The notes beneath the pieces are model-generated. The model worked only from the letters and a program-made list of their open reading frames with translations. It did not search any database and was not told the origin of the DNA. Shown piece by piece: positions 23,999-32,611 of a DNA stretch of 64,000 nucleotides. The DNA comes from an uncultured Myxococcales bacterium. GTDB taxonomy: Bacteria > Myxococcota_A > UBA9042. Every line of letters starts with the position of its first letter. Position 1 is the stretch's first letter. Location of the stretch: assembly GCA_903842345.1 (NCBI GenBank), contig CAIMLR010000036.1, positions 372,001-436,000 of the forward strand, in the 5' to 3' direction. The position numbers were made by a program, and so were the translations under genes.

Positions 23999-25789
23999 CT
24001 ACTGCGCGAGAAAACCCGGGCAGTAGACGTCGCTGGCACCGCCATCGTGGGTCTTCAGATCGTCAAAATCGGCCACACCGCCAAACAACAGGATGCAGTC
24101 GTTGCTGAGCTTCAGCGACGCCAGCGCCCCGCGCGGCACAAACGCAGCGGCCGCGGCCGGCGCATCGCCCACGACAAGCGGGCCAAACAGATCGTCCGCA
24201 TTCGGCGCAAAGTCGGTCAGCGTCGCGCCGCCGCCCTTCAGGCCGGTCAAACCGCCGCTGACCACCACGTGGCCGCCCGTCGCCGTCGCGCTGTGGAAGT
24301 AGACGCCGTCCGTCAGGCCCGGCATCTTCTGGATCACAATGGTCTTTTTCGCGTCGTTGACCGTCAGCAACCACGCATCGTCCTTGCTCGGCTTGGCCCA
24401 AACGCCGTCTTTCCAGCGCGCGCCGCCAATGGCCGCAAAGCGCTCGACCTTGGAGCCGTCGTCGAGCGTCACCGGACCGAGCGCCGAAAGCGTCGGGAAG
24501 AACAGCGAACCGGTCGCCTCGCTGTACTCCGTCGTCGGCTTGCCGTCGGTGCCGAGCAGCGTGTAGGTGTCGTCAAACCGGCCATCGCCGAGGTTGGACG
24601 ATTCCAGGAACGATTCGACGACCTTGCCCGGCGCGGAAGACACGCCGCTCGCGCTGATCGACTGATTGCCGCCCCACACGAGGTAGTGCAGCGTGCCCGC
24701 CTCGGTCGGCAAGGTGAATGGCGCCATCGCGGCGCCGGCACGCGATCCGTTCATGCACAGTGCGCCGGCCTTGAGCTTGACGAAGCCGCCCTTGCCGCCG
24801 TCGACCTGCGTCGCGAGCGTTGGGTCAAACAAGTCGGCGCAGCGGAAGTCCTGCGAATCGACGGTCGGCCACGGCGCGCCGCCGGAAGCGACAACGTAGT
24901 CCGCCGTGAGCAGCATCAAGTTCGGCATCACGCGCGGCTTGACGTTGTCCTGGATCGTCGCGTCCGTGGAGCACTGCAGCTGATTGTTGGCGTCCAGCGA
25001 GCAGACCTCCCAGCGCGGATTGACCGCGTTGGCCGCGTTCCACGTCGGCGGCGCCGAACCATCCGCCTTCACTTTCATTTCCGTCGCGCCGCCCGCGATC
25101 AGGATCTTGCCGGACTTGGGCAGGTAGATCGCCGAATGGGCGCCACGCGGCGCGGCGAGCTGGCCGGCATCGGTGAACGTGCCCTTGGACGGGTCAAACA
25201 ACCACGCCTGGGATTGCGGCAGCGTCAGCTTGAGATCGGCGCCGTCGACCACTTCATCGGCAAAGCCGCCGGTGATCAGGATCTTGTCGCTGGCGATGCG
25301 CGTCACGACCGGGAACGCCAACTTGCTGACGCCGGCCTCGGGACCGACGCAGGTGAAGCCCTCGGCGGCCATCAGCGTCACGTCCACCGTCTGCGTTTCC
25401 AGCTTGTTGATGGTCAGCGCGGTCTTGCGGGCGTACCACGCCGGCTTGTTGTCCTGCGTGTAGCCGAGCAGCGTCACTTCCCGCGGGCTACCCGCCGGGA
25501 TGCCCGTGAACGTGATCGACTTGGACGAGCCGTTGAAGCTCGAGTCCATCGTCGCGATCGTGCTGAGCACGCCCTGATCGTTGGGTTCGCGCACGATGAG
25601 CTTGAAGCTGCGAATCTCACCGAGCGGCGAGTTCGTCGATGCACTGCCGCAGGTGCCAGTCAGCGCGGACACTTTCATGGCAAAATCACCCGTTTCTGGC
25701 ACCGGCTGCGCGGCGCAACCAGCCAGAAGAGACAGGGCGCAGGACCAGCCCGCGGCGACGGCGACGAGGCGGAAACGCTTGAGGGTCAT
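23999..25789 (-). CDS. Exported lipoprotein with Kelch-like repeats
   Basis: GGAGG upstream and a lipoprotein signal (lipobox LLAGC, Cys25) fix the start at 25789; the product is 596 residues. After an N-terminal beta domain come repeated strands with Gly-Gly motifs (KILITGGFADEV, KILIAGGATEM, YVVASGGAPW, FAAIGGARW, HVVVSGGLTG, CILLFGGVAD), spaced like blades of a Kelch-type beta-propeller. Cys residues (GTCGSAS, FTCVG, FRCADLF, DVYCPG) could form disulfides. The role is unknown; propellers of this sort usually bind proteins or glycans at the cell surface. It ends with a Cys near the C-terminus. Confidence 0.72.
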   Translation of the reverse strand: MTLKRFRLVAVAAGWSCALSLLAGCAAQPVPETGDFAMKVSALTGTCGSASTNSPLGEIRSFKLIVREPNDQGVLSTIATMDSSFNGSSKSITFTGIPAGSPREVTLLGYTQDNKPAWYARKTALTINKLETQTVDVTLMAAEGFTCVGPEAGVSKLAFPVVTRIASDKILITGGFADEVVDGADLKLTLPQSQAWLFDPSKGTFTDAGQLAAPRGAHSAIYLPKSGKILIAGGATEMKVKADGSAPPTWNAANAVNPRWEVCSLDANNQLQCSTDATIQDNVKPRVMPNLMLLTADYVVASGGAPWPTVDSQDFRCADLFDPTLATQVDGGKGGFVKLKAGALCMNGSRAGAAMAPFTLPTEAGTLHYLVWGGNQSISASGVSSAPGKVVESFLESSNLGDGRFDDTYTLLGTDGKPTTEYSEATGSLFFPTLSALGPVTLDDGSKVERFAAIGGARWKDGVWAKPSKDDAWLLTVNDAKKTIVIQKMPGLTDGVYFHSATATGGHVVVSGGLTGLKGGGATLTDFAPNADDLFGPLVVGDAPAAAAAFVPRGALASLKLSNDCILLFGGVADFDDLKTHDGGASDVYCPGFLAQ

Positions 25790-25852
25790 CAGAAACCTCC
25801 GGACCAGAGAAGCAGGAGCAAAGACAAGACGGCCGCGCAACGGGGCGCGCGG

Positions 25853-26410
25853 TCAGAACGGCGTCAGGAACAGGATGCGCGGCTTGCCTTCGATGTCGCC
25901 GATCGTGATCGGCGGGGGCATCTGTTTGGCTTCAGCCGTGACGATGAAGTACTTGCGGCCGTTTTCGACCGGCACGCTGCGACAGATCGTGTAGTCCGGC
26001 TTGCCCGGCGCCACAGTGTACTTGTGGACGTTGGCGCGTAGGCGCGGCCAGTACATCTCCCGCAATTCACGCAAGTTGCGCTCCGGCGGAAAGAGCGCGC
26101 CAAAGGCCTGGAAGCCCGCTTCATCGTCCGGACCAAGGGCGAGCTGGTAGGCGCGCCAGATGATCCACTCCGCGGTGTCCACGGGCGGGTTGCTGACCAG
26201 CTTGTTCAGCTCGCAGCCGCCGCCTTTTTGCGCCAACTCGCTGGCGCCCACAGTCTGTTCAGATGCCGCCTTGGCCGGCGCGGTGCCGCGGCTCTTGCCG
26301 ACGGACGTGCTGCCATTGCATGCCGACATGCCGACGAGCGCCGCGACGATAGCCAGAAAACGCCAGAAATGGCGCACGGTTGTCGGATTGCGGGGCGCGG
26401 CACGGGTCAT
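25853..26410 (-). CDS. Small lipoprotein, function unknown
   Basis: The start at 26410 gives a signal peptide ending in the lipobox GMSAC; the product is 185 residues. A Ser/Ala linker is followed by a compact domain with two Cys (GGGCELNKL, YTICRSVPV) and motifs such as VDTAEWIIWRAYQLALGP and NGRKYFIVTAEA. The proline-rich segment KQMPPPITIGDIEGKPRIL may be a strand pair. No family recognised. It lies 63 bases upstream of the Kelch-like gene on the same strand; both are outer-envelope candidates. Confidence 0.65.
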   Translation of the reverse strand: MTRAAPRNPTTVRHFWRFLAIVAALVGMSACNGSTSVGKSRGTAPAKAASEQTVGASELAQKGGGCELNKLVSNPPVDTAEWIIWRAYQLALGPDDEAGFQAFGALFPPERNLRELREMYWPRLRANVHKYTVAPGKPDYTICRSVPVENGRKYFIVTAEAKQMPPPITIGDIEGKPRILFLTPF

Positions 26411-26561
26411 CCAATTCCCTGATTCCGGCAGAGGCCAACAGGCCGCCACCGCCAGCGTGGCAGTAGCGCCGCGCGACTGTAGCAGAAGGCCCGCGATCGG
26501 GCCAACCCCCCGAGAACGCCGCGGACCGCAACAACGCATCTGGTGCGATCGCGATCCGTAT

Positions 26562-26570
26562 TGCTATAGT
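26562..26570 (+). promoter_or_regulatory. Candidate extended -10 for the Ser/Thr kinase
   Basis: TGCTATAGT is a TGn-extended -10 (TATAGT matches five of six) 45 bases before the kinase ATG; no clear -35 is seen. Confidence 0.45.
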
Positions 26571-26614
26571 CAAACGCGAAGCCCGCTATTTGGAGTGGGT
26601 TTCAGCGGGAGTGG

Positions 26615-28447
26615 ATGGCGAACCCGAGCAGCCATGTCGGCCTGGTCCTGTGCGGCCGTTACCACCTGACCAAGCTCATTGGCCAGGGTGGCATGGGCTC
26701 GGTTTACGAGGCGCGTGACCGGGCGATGGCCGATCGCGTCGTCGCCGTGAAGGTGCTGGCGCCCCACCTCGTCGCCGATCAGACACAAGTGACCCGGTTT
26801 GAGCAGGAAGCGCGCGCCGCCAATCAGCTGCGCCACCCCAATACGATCAGCGTGCTGGACTTTGGCCACACGGACGACGGCCTGCTGTTCATGGCGCTGG
26901 AATACCTGCATGGCGAAACGCTGACACAGGTGATGCGCCATGGGCCGATCGATCCGGCGCGCGGGCTGTACATGCTGCGGCAGGTCTGCAAGTCGCTGGC
27001 GGAGGCGCACGCCAAGGGCATCATTCACCGCGATCTCAAGCCGGACAATATCTTTGTCTGCGAGATCTATGGCGAGAGCGACTTCATCAAGGTCATCGAT
27101 TTTGGCATTGCCAAGCTCGCAGTCGGCGGCGCGGAGCTGACGCAGGTGGGCAAGATGTTTGGGACGCCGCGCTACCTGTCGCCGGAGCAGGCCCAGGGCT
27201 TGCCGCTGACGGCGACGAGCGATCTGTACTCCCTGGGCGTGATCCTGTTTGAGATGCTGACTGGGCAGCCGCCTTTTCACGCGGACGATCCGATGTCGAT
27301 CGCCGTCAAGCACGTGCAGGAGCCCGCCCCGACCCTGCGCGATCGGGCGCCGCAGCTGCAATTGCCGGCGGAGTTGGAGGCGATTGTCACGCGGCTGCTG
27401 GCCAAGAAGCCGACGCGGCGTTTTCAGACCGCGGAAGAGGTGCTCGCGGCGGTGGACGCGTGTCTGCACCTCCTGGGCGCGGCGGCGCGCCTGACCGGAC
27501 CCGTGGCGGCCGTGGGGCCGCGGACGCCGACCCGACCCAAGACGATTCCGCCGATTCCCGCGCCACGACCGGTTACAGCGCCGCCGCAGCCAAAGTCGAT
27601 CGCGGCGACCGATGCGACCCGCCCGGTGACGGTCGGCGACGACGCGACGCAGATGATCGGGGCAATGGCCGATGACGCGACCGATGGCGAGGAAGCGACA
27701 CGCGCGGTGGCAGCGATGGAAGACGCCCCGGCGGCGGCCCTGCGCACGCCAAGCGCGCACGTGGAGGCGCGCCCGGGGGCTGAAGGCCGGACGCTGGCGC
27801 TTGAAATTGCGGAAAGTCCTGAGGGCGGCGTCCAGGCGCGCCGCGCGGAGAGAGCTGCCCCGGCGCGCCGCCGGACTGCGCCGGCCCCGGCCAACCGGAC
27901 GCCGGTGCCCGCGTCAGAAGCCGTTCATGCCGGTCCGGACAAGCTGATCCTGGTGGCCATCGCCGTCGTGCTCGCAGCGCTGGGTGGCGGCGGCGCTTGG
28001 TGGTGGCGCGGCGCCCATGACGTGCCCGTCGCCCAACCTGCAAGCGCACCGCCAGCGCCGGAATCGGAGGCAACGCGCGCGCCGGTCGTCTCGTCGACCA
28101 TCGTCGCCGCTCCGGACCCGCTGCCGCCGGCCAACCCCGCTGAAGCGCCGCCATATGCGCTGGAAATCGTCTCCGACCCGTCTGGCGCGAATCTGACCGT
28201 CAATGGCATGCCCGCGGGGACGACGCCGGTCCAGCTCAAGCTCAGCGCGTCCGCCAAGGTCCTCGTCGCCGTGCTCACCCTGCCCGACCATGAGGACTAC
28301 CGGTTGGAGATCGACTCGCAAAAGGTCCGCGAGGCGGGGATCGCGCGCATGCCGATTCACTTGGTGGCGAAAGCGCAGCCCAAAGTGGCGGCGCCCAAAC
28401 CCGCGCCGGTCAAAGCAGCGCCCCACAAGCCCAAGATCGAGTGGTAA
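26615..28447 (+). CDS. Transmembrane Ser/Thr protein kinase with PEGA domain
   Basis: The 610-residue protein has a bacterial Pkn-type kinase domain (about 14-280): glycine loop LIGQGGMGSVYEARD, VAVKVLAPH with the catalytic Lys, HRDLKPDN (about 138), DFGIAKL (about 162), and GTPRYLSPEQ. A Thr-rich juxtamembrane region (about 300-440, with repeated DATxxx and ATRAV that may be autophosphorylated) leads to one membrane helix (LILVAIAVVLAALGGGG, about 443-463). An external PEGA-type domain (LEIVSDPSGANLTVNGMPAG) follows. All catalytic residues are present, so it should be active. It has GGGAG before the ATG. The PEGA domain likely reads an envelope signal. Confidence 0.92.
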   Translation: MANPSSHVGLVLCGRYHLTKLIGQGGMGSVYEARDRAMADRVVAVKVLAPHLVADQTQVTRFEQEARAANQLRHPNTISVLDFGHTDDGLLFMALEYLHGETLTQVMRHGPIDPARGLYMLRQVCKSLAEAHAKGIIHRDLKPDNIFVCEIYGESDFIKVIDFGIAKLAVGGAELTQVGKMFGTPRYLSPEQAQGLPLTATSDLYSLGVILFEMLTGQPPFHADDPMSIAVKHVQEPAPTLRDRAPQLQLPAELEAIVTRLLAKKPTRRFQTAEEVLAAVDACLHLLGAAARLTGPVAAVGPRTPTRPKTIPPIPAPRPVTAPPQPKSIAATDATRPVTVGDDATQMIGAMADDATDGEEATRAVAAMEDAPAAALRTPSAHVEARPGAEGRTLALEIAESPEGGVQARRAERAAPARRRTAPAPANRTPVPASEAVHAGPDKLILVAIAVVLAALGGGGAWWWRGAHDVPVAQPASAPPAPESEATRAPVVSSTIVAAPDPLPPANPAEAPPYALEIVSDPSGANLTVNGMPAGTTPVQLKLSASAKVLVAVLTLPDHEDYRLEIDSQKVREAGIARMPIHLVAKAQPKVAAPKPAPVKAAPHKPKIEW

Positions 28448-28513
28448 TGACCGCCGCTGCCGGGTAGCCCGCCAGCGCCGTTCTTGCTACCCTCCATCGT
28501 CGGAGGCAGGGCA

Positions 28514-29581
28514 ATGATCGTGGCGCAAAGCCTGAAGCAACTGGCAAAGCTGACGCTGCACGCGGTCCTCGCGCTCTCGCTTGGTGCCACGCCGGCTTTT
28601 GCCGCCGACCCGAACGCGGAAGCGCGCGCCAACAGCATCTACAAGGACGCGAAGGAGCGTTTTGAGGCCGGCGATCTGGCCAAGGCGCTGTCGCTCGTCA
28701 AGCAAGCGGAGGGGCTGTTTGCCCATCCGGCGATCGTATTCCTGCGTGGCCGCGTGCTGCACAAGATGGCGCGGCTGCGTGAAGCGGACGAGGCGCTCCG
28801 CCTCGCCGACAGCGCCACGCTGCCCAAGCCGCTGCAGAAGCCGCTGGCCGATGAACGGCTTGAAGTGGCTGAAGAGATGCGCGCCAAAGGCGAGCTGCTG
28901 CTGACGGTGGATCCTGACACGGCGCGCGTGACGATCGACGGCGAGGACGTGCGCCTGGATTCCGTGGGCTGGCTGTCGCCCGGCAAGCACCGGATTGAAG
29001 CCGCGGCGCCCGGGTTCCAGCCGATGGTGCGCGACGTGCAGATTCCAACCGGCGAATCGGCAACCGCCACGCTGCGGCTGATTCCGGTGGCCGGTTCGCT
29101 GGTGATTGTCGTTCCGGGCGGCCTGCGCGATGCCGAAGTGCGGCTCGACGGGCTGCTGGTTGAACTGAAGGCCGGCGAGAAGCTGGGCGACCGCACGCCG
29201 CCGATGCACGTGCAGGCTGGCCCCCATCGCGTGGTGTGCAACCGCGGAAGCGAAGAATCGGCGCATGACGTTGAGGTCTCAGCCAGCGGCGCAACGGAAG
29301 TGACGTGCACGGACATCGCGCCCTCGACGGGCACCGCGCGAAAAGTCGTCGGCTGGACGGGCGTCGCCGCGGGCGCAGGCTTGGTCGGCGTCGGCGCTTA
29401 CGGCCTGCTCTCCTTTTTCCTGGTCGATGCCAAGGACGCACGCTACAGCGATCCGCGGTATGAAGTCAGCCACAACAAGGTTATCTTCGGCAGCACCTAC
29501 GCCGCGCTCGGCGTCGCAGTCGGGGTCTGCAGTTGGCTCTTCCTGCTGCGCGACCCGAAACCCGCCGAATCCGAGCGCTGA
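28514..29581 (+). CDS. Exported TPR/PEGA membrane protein
   Basis: GGAGGCAGGG precedes the ATG at 28514. The 355-residue product has a signal peptide (cleavage near TPAFAADP) and a TPR-like region (YKDAKERFEAGDLAKALSLVKQAE). Two PEGA-like beta modules follow (DTARVTIDGEDVRLDSVGWLSPGKHR; GGLRDAEVRLDGLLVELKAG), then two C-terminal membrane helices (VGWTGVAAGAGLVGVGAYGLLSFF and a second near 325-345). Myxobacterial genomes hold many proteins with this layout. It follows the PEGA kinase by 66 bases and may be its partner, an inference from position. Confidence 0.78.
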   Translation: MIVAQSLKQLAKLTLHAVLALSLGATPAFAADPNAEARANSIYKDAKERFEAGDLAKALSLVKQAEGLFAHPAIVFLRGRVLHKMARLREADEALRLADSATLPKPLQKPLADERLEVAEEMRAKGELLLTVDPDTARVTIDGEDVRLDSVGWLSPGKHRIEAAAPGFQPMVRDVQIPTGESATATLRLIPVAGSLVIVVPGGLRDAEVRLDGLLVELKAGEKLGDRTPPMHVQAGPHRVVCNRGSEESAHDVEVSASGATEVTCTDIAPSTGTARKVVGWTGVAAGAGLVGVGAYGLLSFFLVDAKDARYSDPRYEVSHNKVIFGSTYAALGVAVGVCSWLFLLRDPKPAESER

Positions 29582-29598
29582 CGGGACCGCCACACACG

Positions 29599-30114
29599 AT
29601 GAGCCAACTTCCCCACCAGCAAGGCGCGACCGACACCGCGCACGAAGACAAATGCCGCCGTTGCGGTGTCAGCTGCCACGTCGCCGTGCCCATCGGCAAG
29701 CGGGTGATCGCGGTGCCGGGTCTGCATTGCCGTTTTCTGGCCGAGGACGCGCCGGGGCAATTCAGCTGCACGGTCTACGCCGACCGCTTCACCCAAGCGC
29801 CCTGGTGCCACCACGCGGACGTCGCCAGCCCCCTCGGCTATCTGGCCCACGACTGTCCATACGGCACGCCCGGGCGCGGCAAAGAGCGCGTCTCCGACGA
29901 CGAGTTCCGCGTGCTGTGGCCGCACATCTGGCGCATTTTGCGCAGTTGGGGTGTGCCGAATTTTGTGCACCATGAGCGGTTTCTGGACGCGATGCGCGAA
30001 CGAACCGGGCGCGAATGGGAACTGGTGCCGATGCTGACGCCGGACGATCAACCTTTTGCGACCGACACGCAACAAATGCGTCTTCGCGCCGTGTCGACGA
30101 GTCCTGATGCCTGA
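29599..30114 (+). CDS. Cys-rich metal- or cluster-binding protein, unknown
   Basis: The start at ATG 29599 follows the PEGA gene by 17 bases; the product is 171 residues without a signal peptide. It contains CRRCGVSCHVAV near residue 19, then C at about 46 (LHCRFL), about 58 (SCTVY), CHH near 70 and C near 86 (HDCPYG). This Cys spacing recalls YkgJ-type small cluster-binding proteins, but the match is loose. A helical C-terminus contains FRVLWPHIWRILRSWGVPNF. It overlaps the following gene by several bases. The likely ligand is zinc or an iron-sulfur cluster. Confidence 0.6.
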   Translation: MSQLPHQQGATDTAHEDKCRRCGVSCHVAVPIGKRVIAVPGLHCRFLAEDAPGQFSCTVYADRFTQAPWCHHADVASPLGYLAHDCPYGTPGRGKERVSDDEFRVLWPHIWRILRSWGVPNFVHHERFLDAMRERTGREWELVPMLTPDDQPFATDTQQMRLRAVSTSPDA

Positions 30115-31834
30115 GATGCCCCGCCCCCATCCTTTTGCCTCCCGCGCCCCGTGGCGCCTGACCGTACTGCTGGCCTTGGCCGTGGCGACGACCGGCTGTT
30201 CCGCGTTCCGCCGCTGGTTGGTGCCGCCGCCGTCGCATGTCGACAGCACCGTGACGGGTTATGGCCACACGCATCCAAGCAACTTCGCCGAGCTGATTCT
30301 CGTCGTGGCGAGCCTTCCGGGCGGCGACACGCAGGAGACAGCGATCGCCGTGCGCGACGGCCACATCATGGCGCGCGGCTCGCTGCAGGACGTGGATCCG
30401 TTGCGCGGCGACGCGACGCGGACGATCCGGCTGCCAGGCGGCGCGGCGACGGCGGGGTTGGTTGCGGGGCACGTGCGCTTGGAAATGGCCGCGATGGCCG
30501 CGGATTCCGTGGATCTGCGGACCTGCAAGACGACCGCAGACGTGGTGAATGCGATCAAGCTGGCCAAGCCGCTGGTCCTGACGGAGAGCGGCTGGCTGTG
30601 GGGCGACGGCTTGGACCCGAGCGTGTTTGAGAAGCTGAGCAGCGCGGATTTGGACCGCGCGGTCGGTCGGACGGCGGTCCTCGTGACGCCCGCTGGCAAG
30701 CCGGTCGCGCTGGCCAACGGCGGAATGCTCGCGCGGCTCGGTGAACTCGGCGCGGACGCGGCCAATCACGGCGGGCGACTGGACGACAGGCAAATCCGCC
30801 TCGCCTGGCAGCAACTGCCGCCCACCCGCCCGGAGCGCTTGAAGCCGCTGCTGCTGGGGCTGTTTGCCGATCTGCAGCGCCAGGGGGTCACGGAAGTCCA
30901 CGCTTTTGCCGCGAGCCAGTCGGCGCTTGAGGCGCTGCACATGCTCGACCGCGAGAGTCGGCTGACGGTGCGCGTCCGACTCTACCTCGATGCGGAACGG
31001 CCGGAAGGTCGCGCGCTGCTGCAACCGCCACAGCCGACGGCGGCGCCCGGGGCGCAGGCGCCAAAGGACGACCGGCTGCTGCTGCCGCAACGGGGCAAAC
31101 GCGTGCCGCTGGTGCAAGTGGCTGGCGTGTCGCTTGAGCTGGATGGCGGCGTGCTGGCCGGATCGGCGGCGCTCGCGGAGCCGTATGCGGATTTGCCGTT
31201 TGCCGGAACGCTGACGTACAGCGATGCCGTGCTGCAGGAGCGCCTCACCGCGGCGGATCGCGCCGGCGTGCAAGTCGCCATCCGCGCGAGTGGCGACGCC
31301 GCGTTGGCGCAGGTCGCGCGCGTGCTTACGGCCATGCAGCGCGCGGCGAACGCGCCGCAAGTGCGCGTGGAACTGCCGGAAGTCGTGTCGCCGGAGACCC
31401 TGGACGCGCTGCATACGTCCGGGGTGCTGTGCGTCGTCGCGCCGATGCTGACGCAAAGCGCGCTGGACCATGCCAGGCATCGCTTGGGGCCGCTGCGCAT
31501 GGCGTGGTTTGATCGCGCGGCGTCGCTGGCGGCGGCGACTCCGCTGCAGGTCGCGCTTGATTTTGTCCACCCGGAAGCGATGCGCGCCCACGATCGCCTG
31601 ACGCGCCACAACAGCGCCGATCCGGAAGCAATGGCAAGCGTTCAAGCCTGGCGCGCGCTGTCGTCAGGCGGCACGGCGCGGCTGACGCCGCCGATCCAGG
31701 TGGGCGAAGATGCCGATTTCGTCGTGTGGTCGCGCGATCCGCTGCTGCCCGGCAAGCTGCCGCCCAAGGTCATCGCGTCGATGGTGGGCGGCACGCTGAC
31801 GCTGCTGATCGGTCGGGACGCCAACAACGAGTAG
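30107..31834 (+). CDS. Degenerate amidohydrolase-family lipoprotein
   Basis: The start at ATG 30107 overlaps the previous stop (ATG 30116 also possible). The product of about 575 residues has a lipoprotein signal (TVLLALAVATTGC). The fold follows the YtcJ-like amidohydrolase 3 family: AIAVRDGHIMARGSL, TIRLPGGAATAGLVAGHVRLEM, ALAEPYADLPFAGTLTY, VQVAIRASGDAAL, and an ending VGEDADFVVWSRDPL. Metal-binding residues appear lost: the usual DxHxH after PGF is replaced by AGHVR, and the His of 'VAIHAIGD' is Arg. This points to a catalytically dead, exported relative, probably a binding or structural protein. Confidence 0.7.
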   Translation: MPEMPRPHPFASRAPWRLTVLLALAVATTGCSAFRRWLVPPPSHVDSTVTGYGHTHPSNFAELILVVASLPGGDTQETAIAVRDGHIMARGSLQDVDPLRGDATRTIRLPGGAATAGLVAGHVRLEMAAMAADSVDLRTCKTTADVVNAIKLAKPLVLTESGWLWGDGLDPSVFEKLSSADLDRAVGRTAVLVTPAGKPVALANGGMLARLGELGADAANHGGRLDDRQIRLAWQQLPPTRPERLKPLLLGLFADLQRQGVTEVHAFAASQSALEALHMLDRESRLTVRVRLYLDAERPEGRALLQPPQPTAAPGAQAPKDDRLLLPQRGKRVPLVQVAGVSLELDGGVLAGSAALAEPYADLPFAGTLTYSDAVLQERLTAADRAGVQVAIRASGDAALAQVARVLTAMQRAANAPQVRVELPEVVSPETLDALHTSGVLCVVAPMLTQSALDHARHRLGPLRMAWFDRAASLAAATPLQVALDFVHPEAMRAHDRLTRHNSADPEAMASVQAWRALSSGGTARLTPPIQVGEDADFVVWSRDPLLPGKLPPKVIASMVGGTLTLLIGRDANNE

Positions 31835-31849
31835 CGTCCGGGGCCGCGC

Positions 31850-32494
31850 TCAGTGCGCCTTGTCCGGCTTGTTCTCGCGGCCGCTGATCGTCGCGAGCGC
31901 CGTTTCAATCGCCTTGGCGGCCTGCGCGATGTTTTCTTCGTCGCCGCCGAGCCACACGCGGCCAAAAGCGCCGTAGAAAATCATCTCCAGCACCTTGATC
32001 TTCGCCGCCTTCTCCGCCTCGTTGGTCGCCAGGAGCGCATAGCCCGCGGGGTGCACTTCCAGCACGTACATCGTCTCACCCTGCTGGATCATGTCGCCAT
32101 GGCGCATGCGGTTGATCAGCTGCGTGTGGTAGCCCTCGATGCCGGTGATCACCTGCGACGACTGGATCCGCGGCGCGAGGCGGTCTTCCTTCTTGATCCC
32201 GTAGTGATCCAGCAGCGCATCGCCCGCCGCAGTCACTTGCCCCTGATCTTCGCTGTGCACTTCCAGCATGCCAAACGCCCGTTCGACGATCTGCATGCCC
32301 GGAATCACAGCGGTTTTCTTCAGGATGGCGTCCGTCACGACGTTGACGCTCATGCCCGGCGCCACCTCAACAAGCAGCGCGGACTGACCTTCCAGCGGCA
32401 GGAAGCCGCGCGCCACGGTCGCGATGAAGGAGGCCACCTGGGGCTGCAGCACGTCGATTTGGGTGAAAGTGCGCAGTTCGATTGACTCAGCCAT
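31850..32494 (-). CDS. Tandem BMC-domain shell-like protein (BMC-T), orphan
   Basis: GAGGA before the ATG at 32494 gives a 214-residue protein. Two BMC-like halves are visible. Residues 39-100 contain ALLVEVAPGMSVNVVTDAILKKTAV and a later GQVTAAGDALLDHYG. Residues 141-203 contain MYVLEVHPAGYALLATNEAEKAAKI, GRVWLGGDEENIAQAAKAIETAL. This is the pattern of bacterial microcompartment shell proteins: strand, glycine turn, helix with AxxAxKxA, strand, GD(x)2V/I helix. Tandem copies form pseudohexameric trimers. No other shell gene, vertex protein or cargo enzyme is nearby, so the role is uncertain. Confidence 0.65.
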   Translation of the reverse strand: MAESIELRTFTQIDVLQPQVASFIATVARGFLPLEGQSALLVEVAPGMSVNVVTDAILKKTAVIPGMQIVERAFGMLEVHSEDQGQVTAAGDALLDHYGIKKEDRLAPRIQSSQVITGIEGYHTQLINRMRHGDMIQQGETMYVLEVHPAGYALLATNEAEKAAKIKVLEMIFYGAFGRVWLGGDEENIAQAAKAIETALATISGRENKPDKAH

Positions 32495-32611
32495 GGGCGT
32501 CCTCGCGTGCGGCCTGTGCAGCCGTGGGTCGTGGTTGTAACGGAGGCCGCGGGTTGCGGTCAAACGGATTGCCGGGAAGCACGCGTGCCGGTATCGTCAG
32601 GACGGAGCCAG

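Noticed and set aside
22553-26041. 1162-codon plus-strand open frame
   Set aside because: It is the shadow of three minus-strand genes with signal peptides and ribosome sites; composition is Arg/Gln/His-rich, as expected for a reverse frame in GC-rich DNA.
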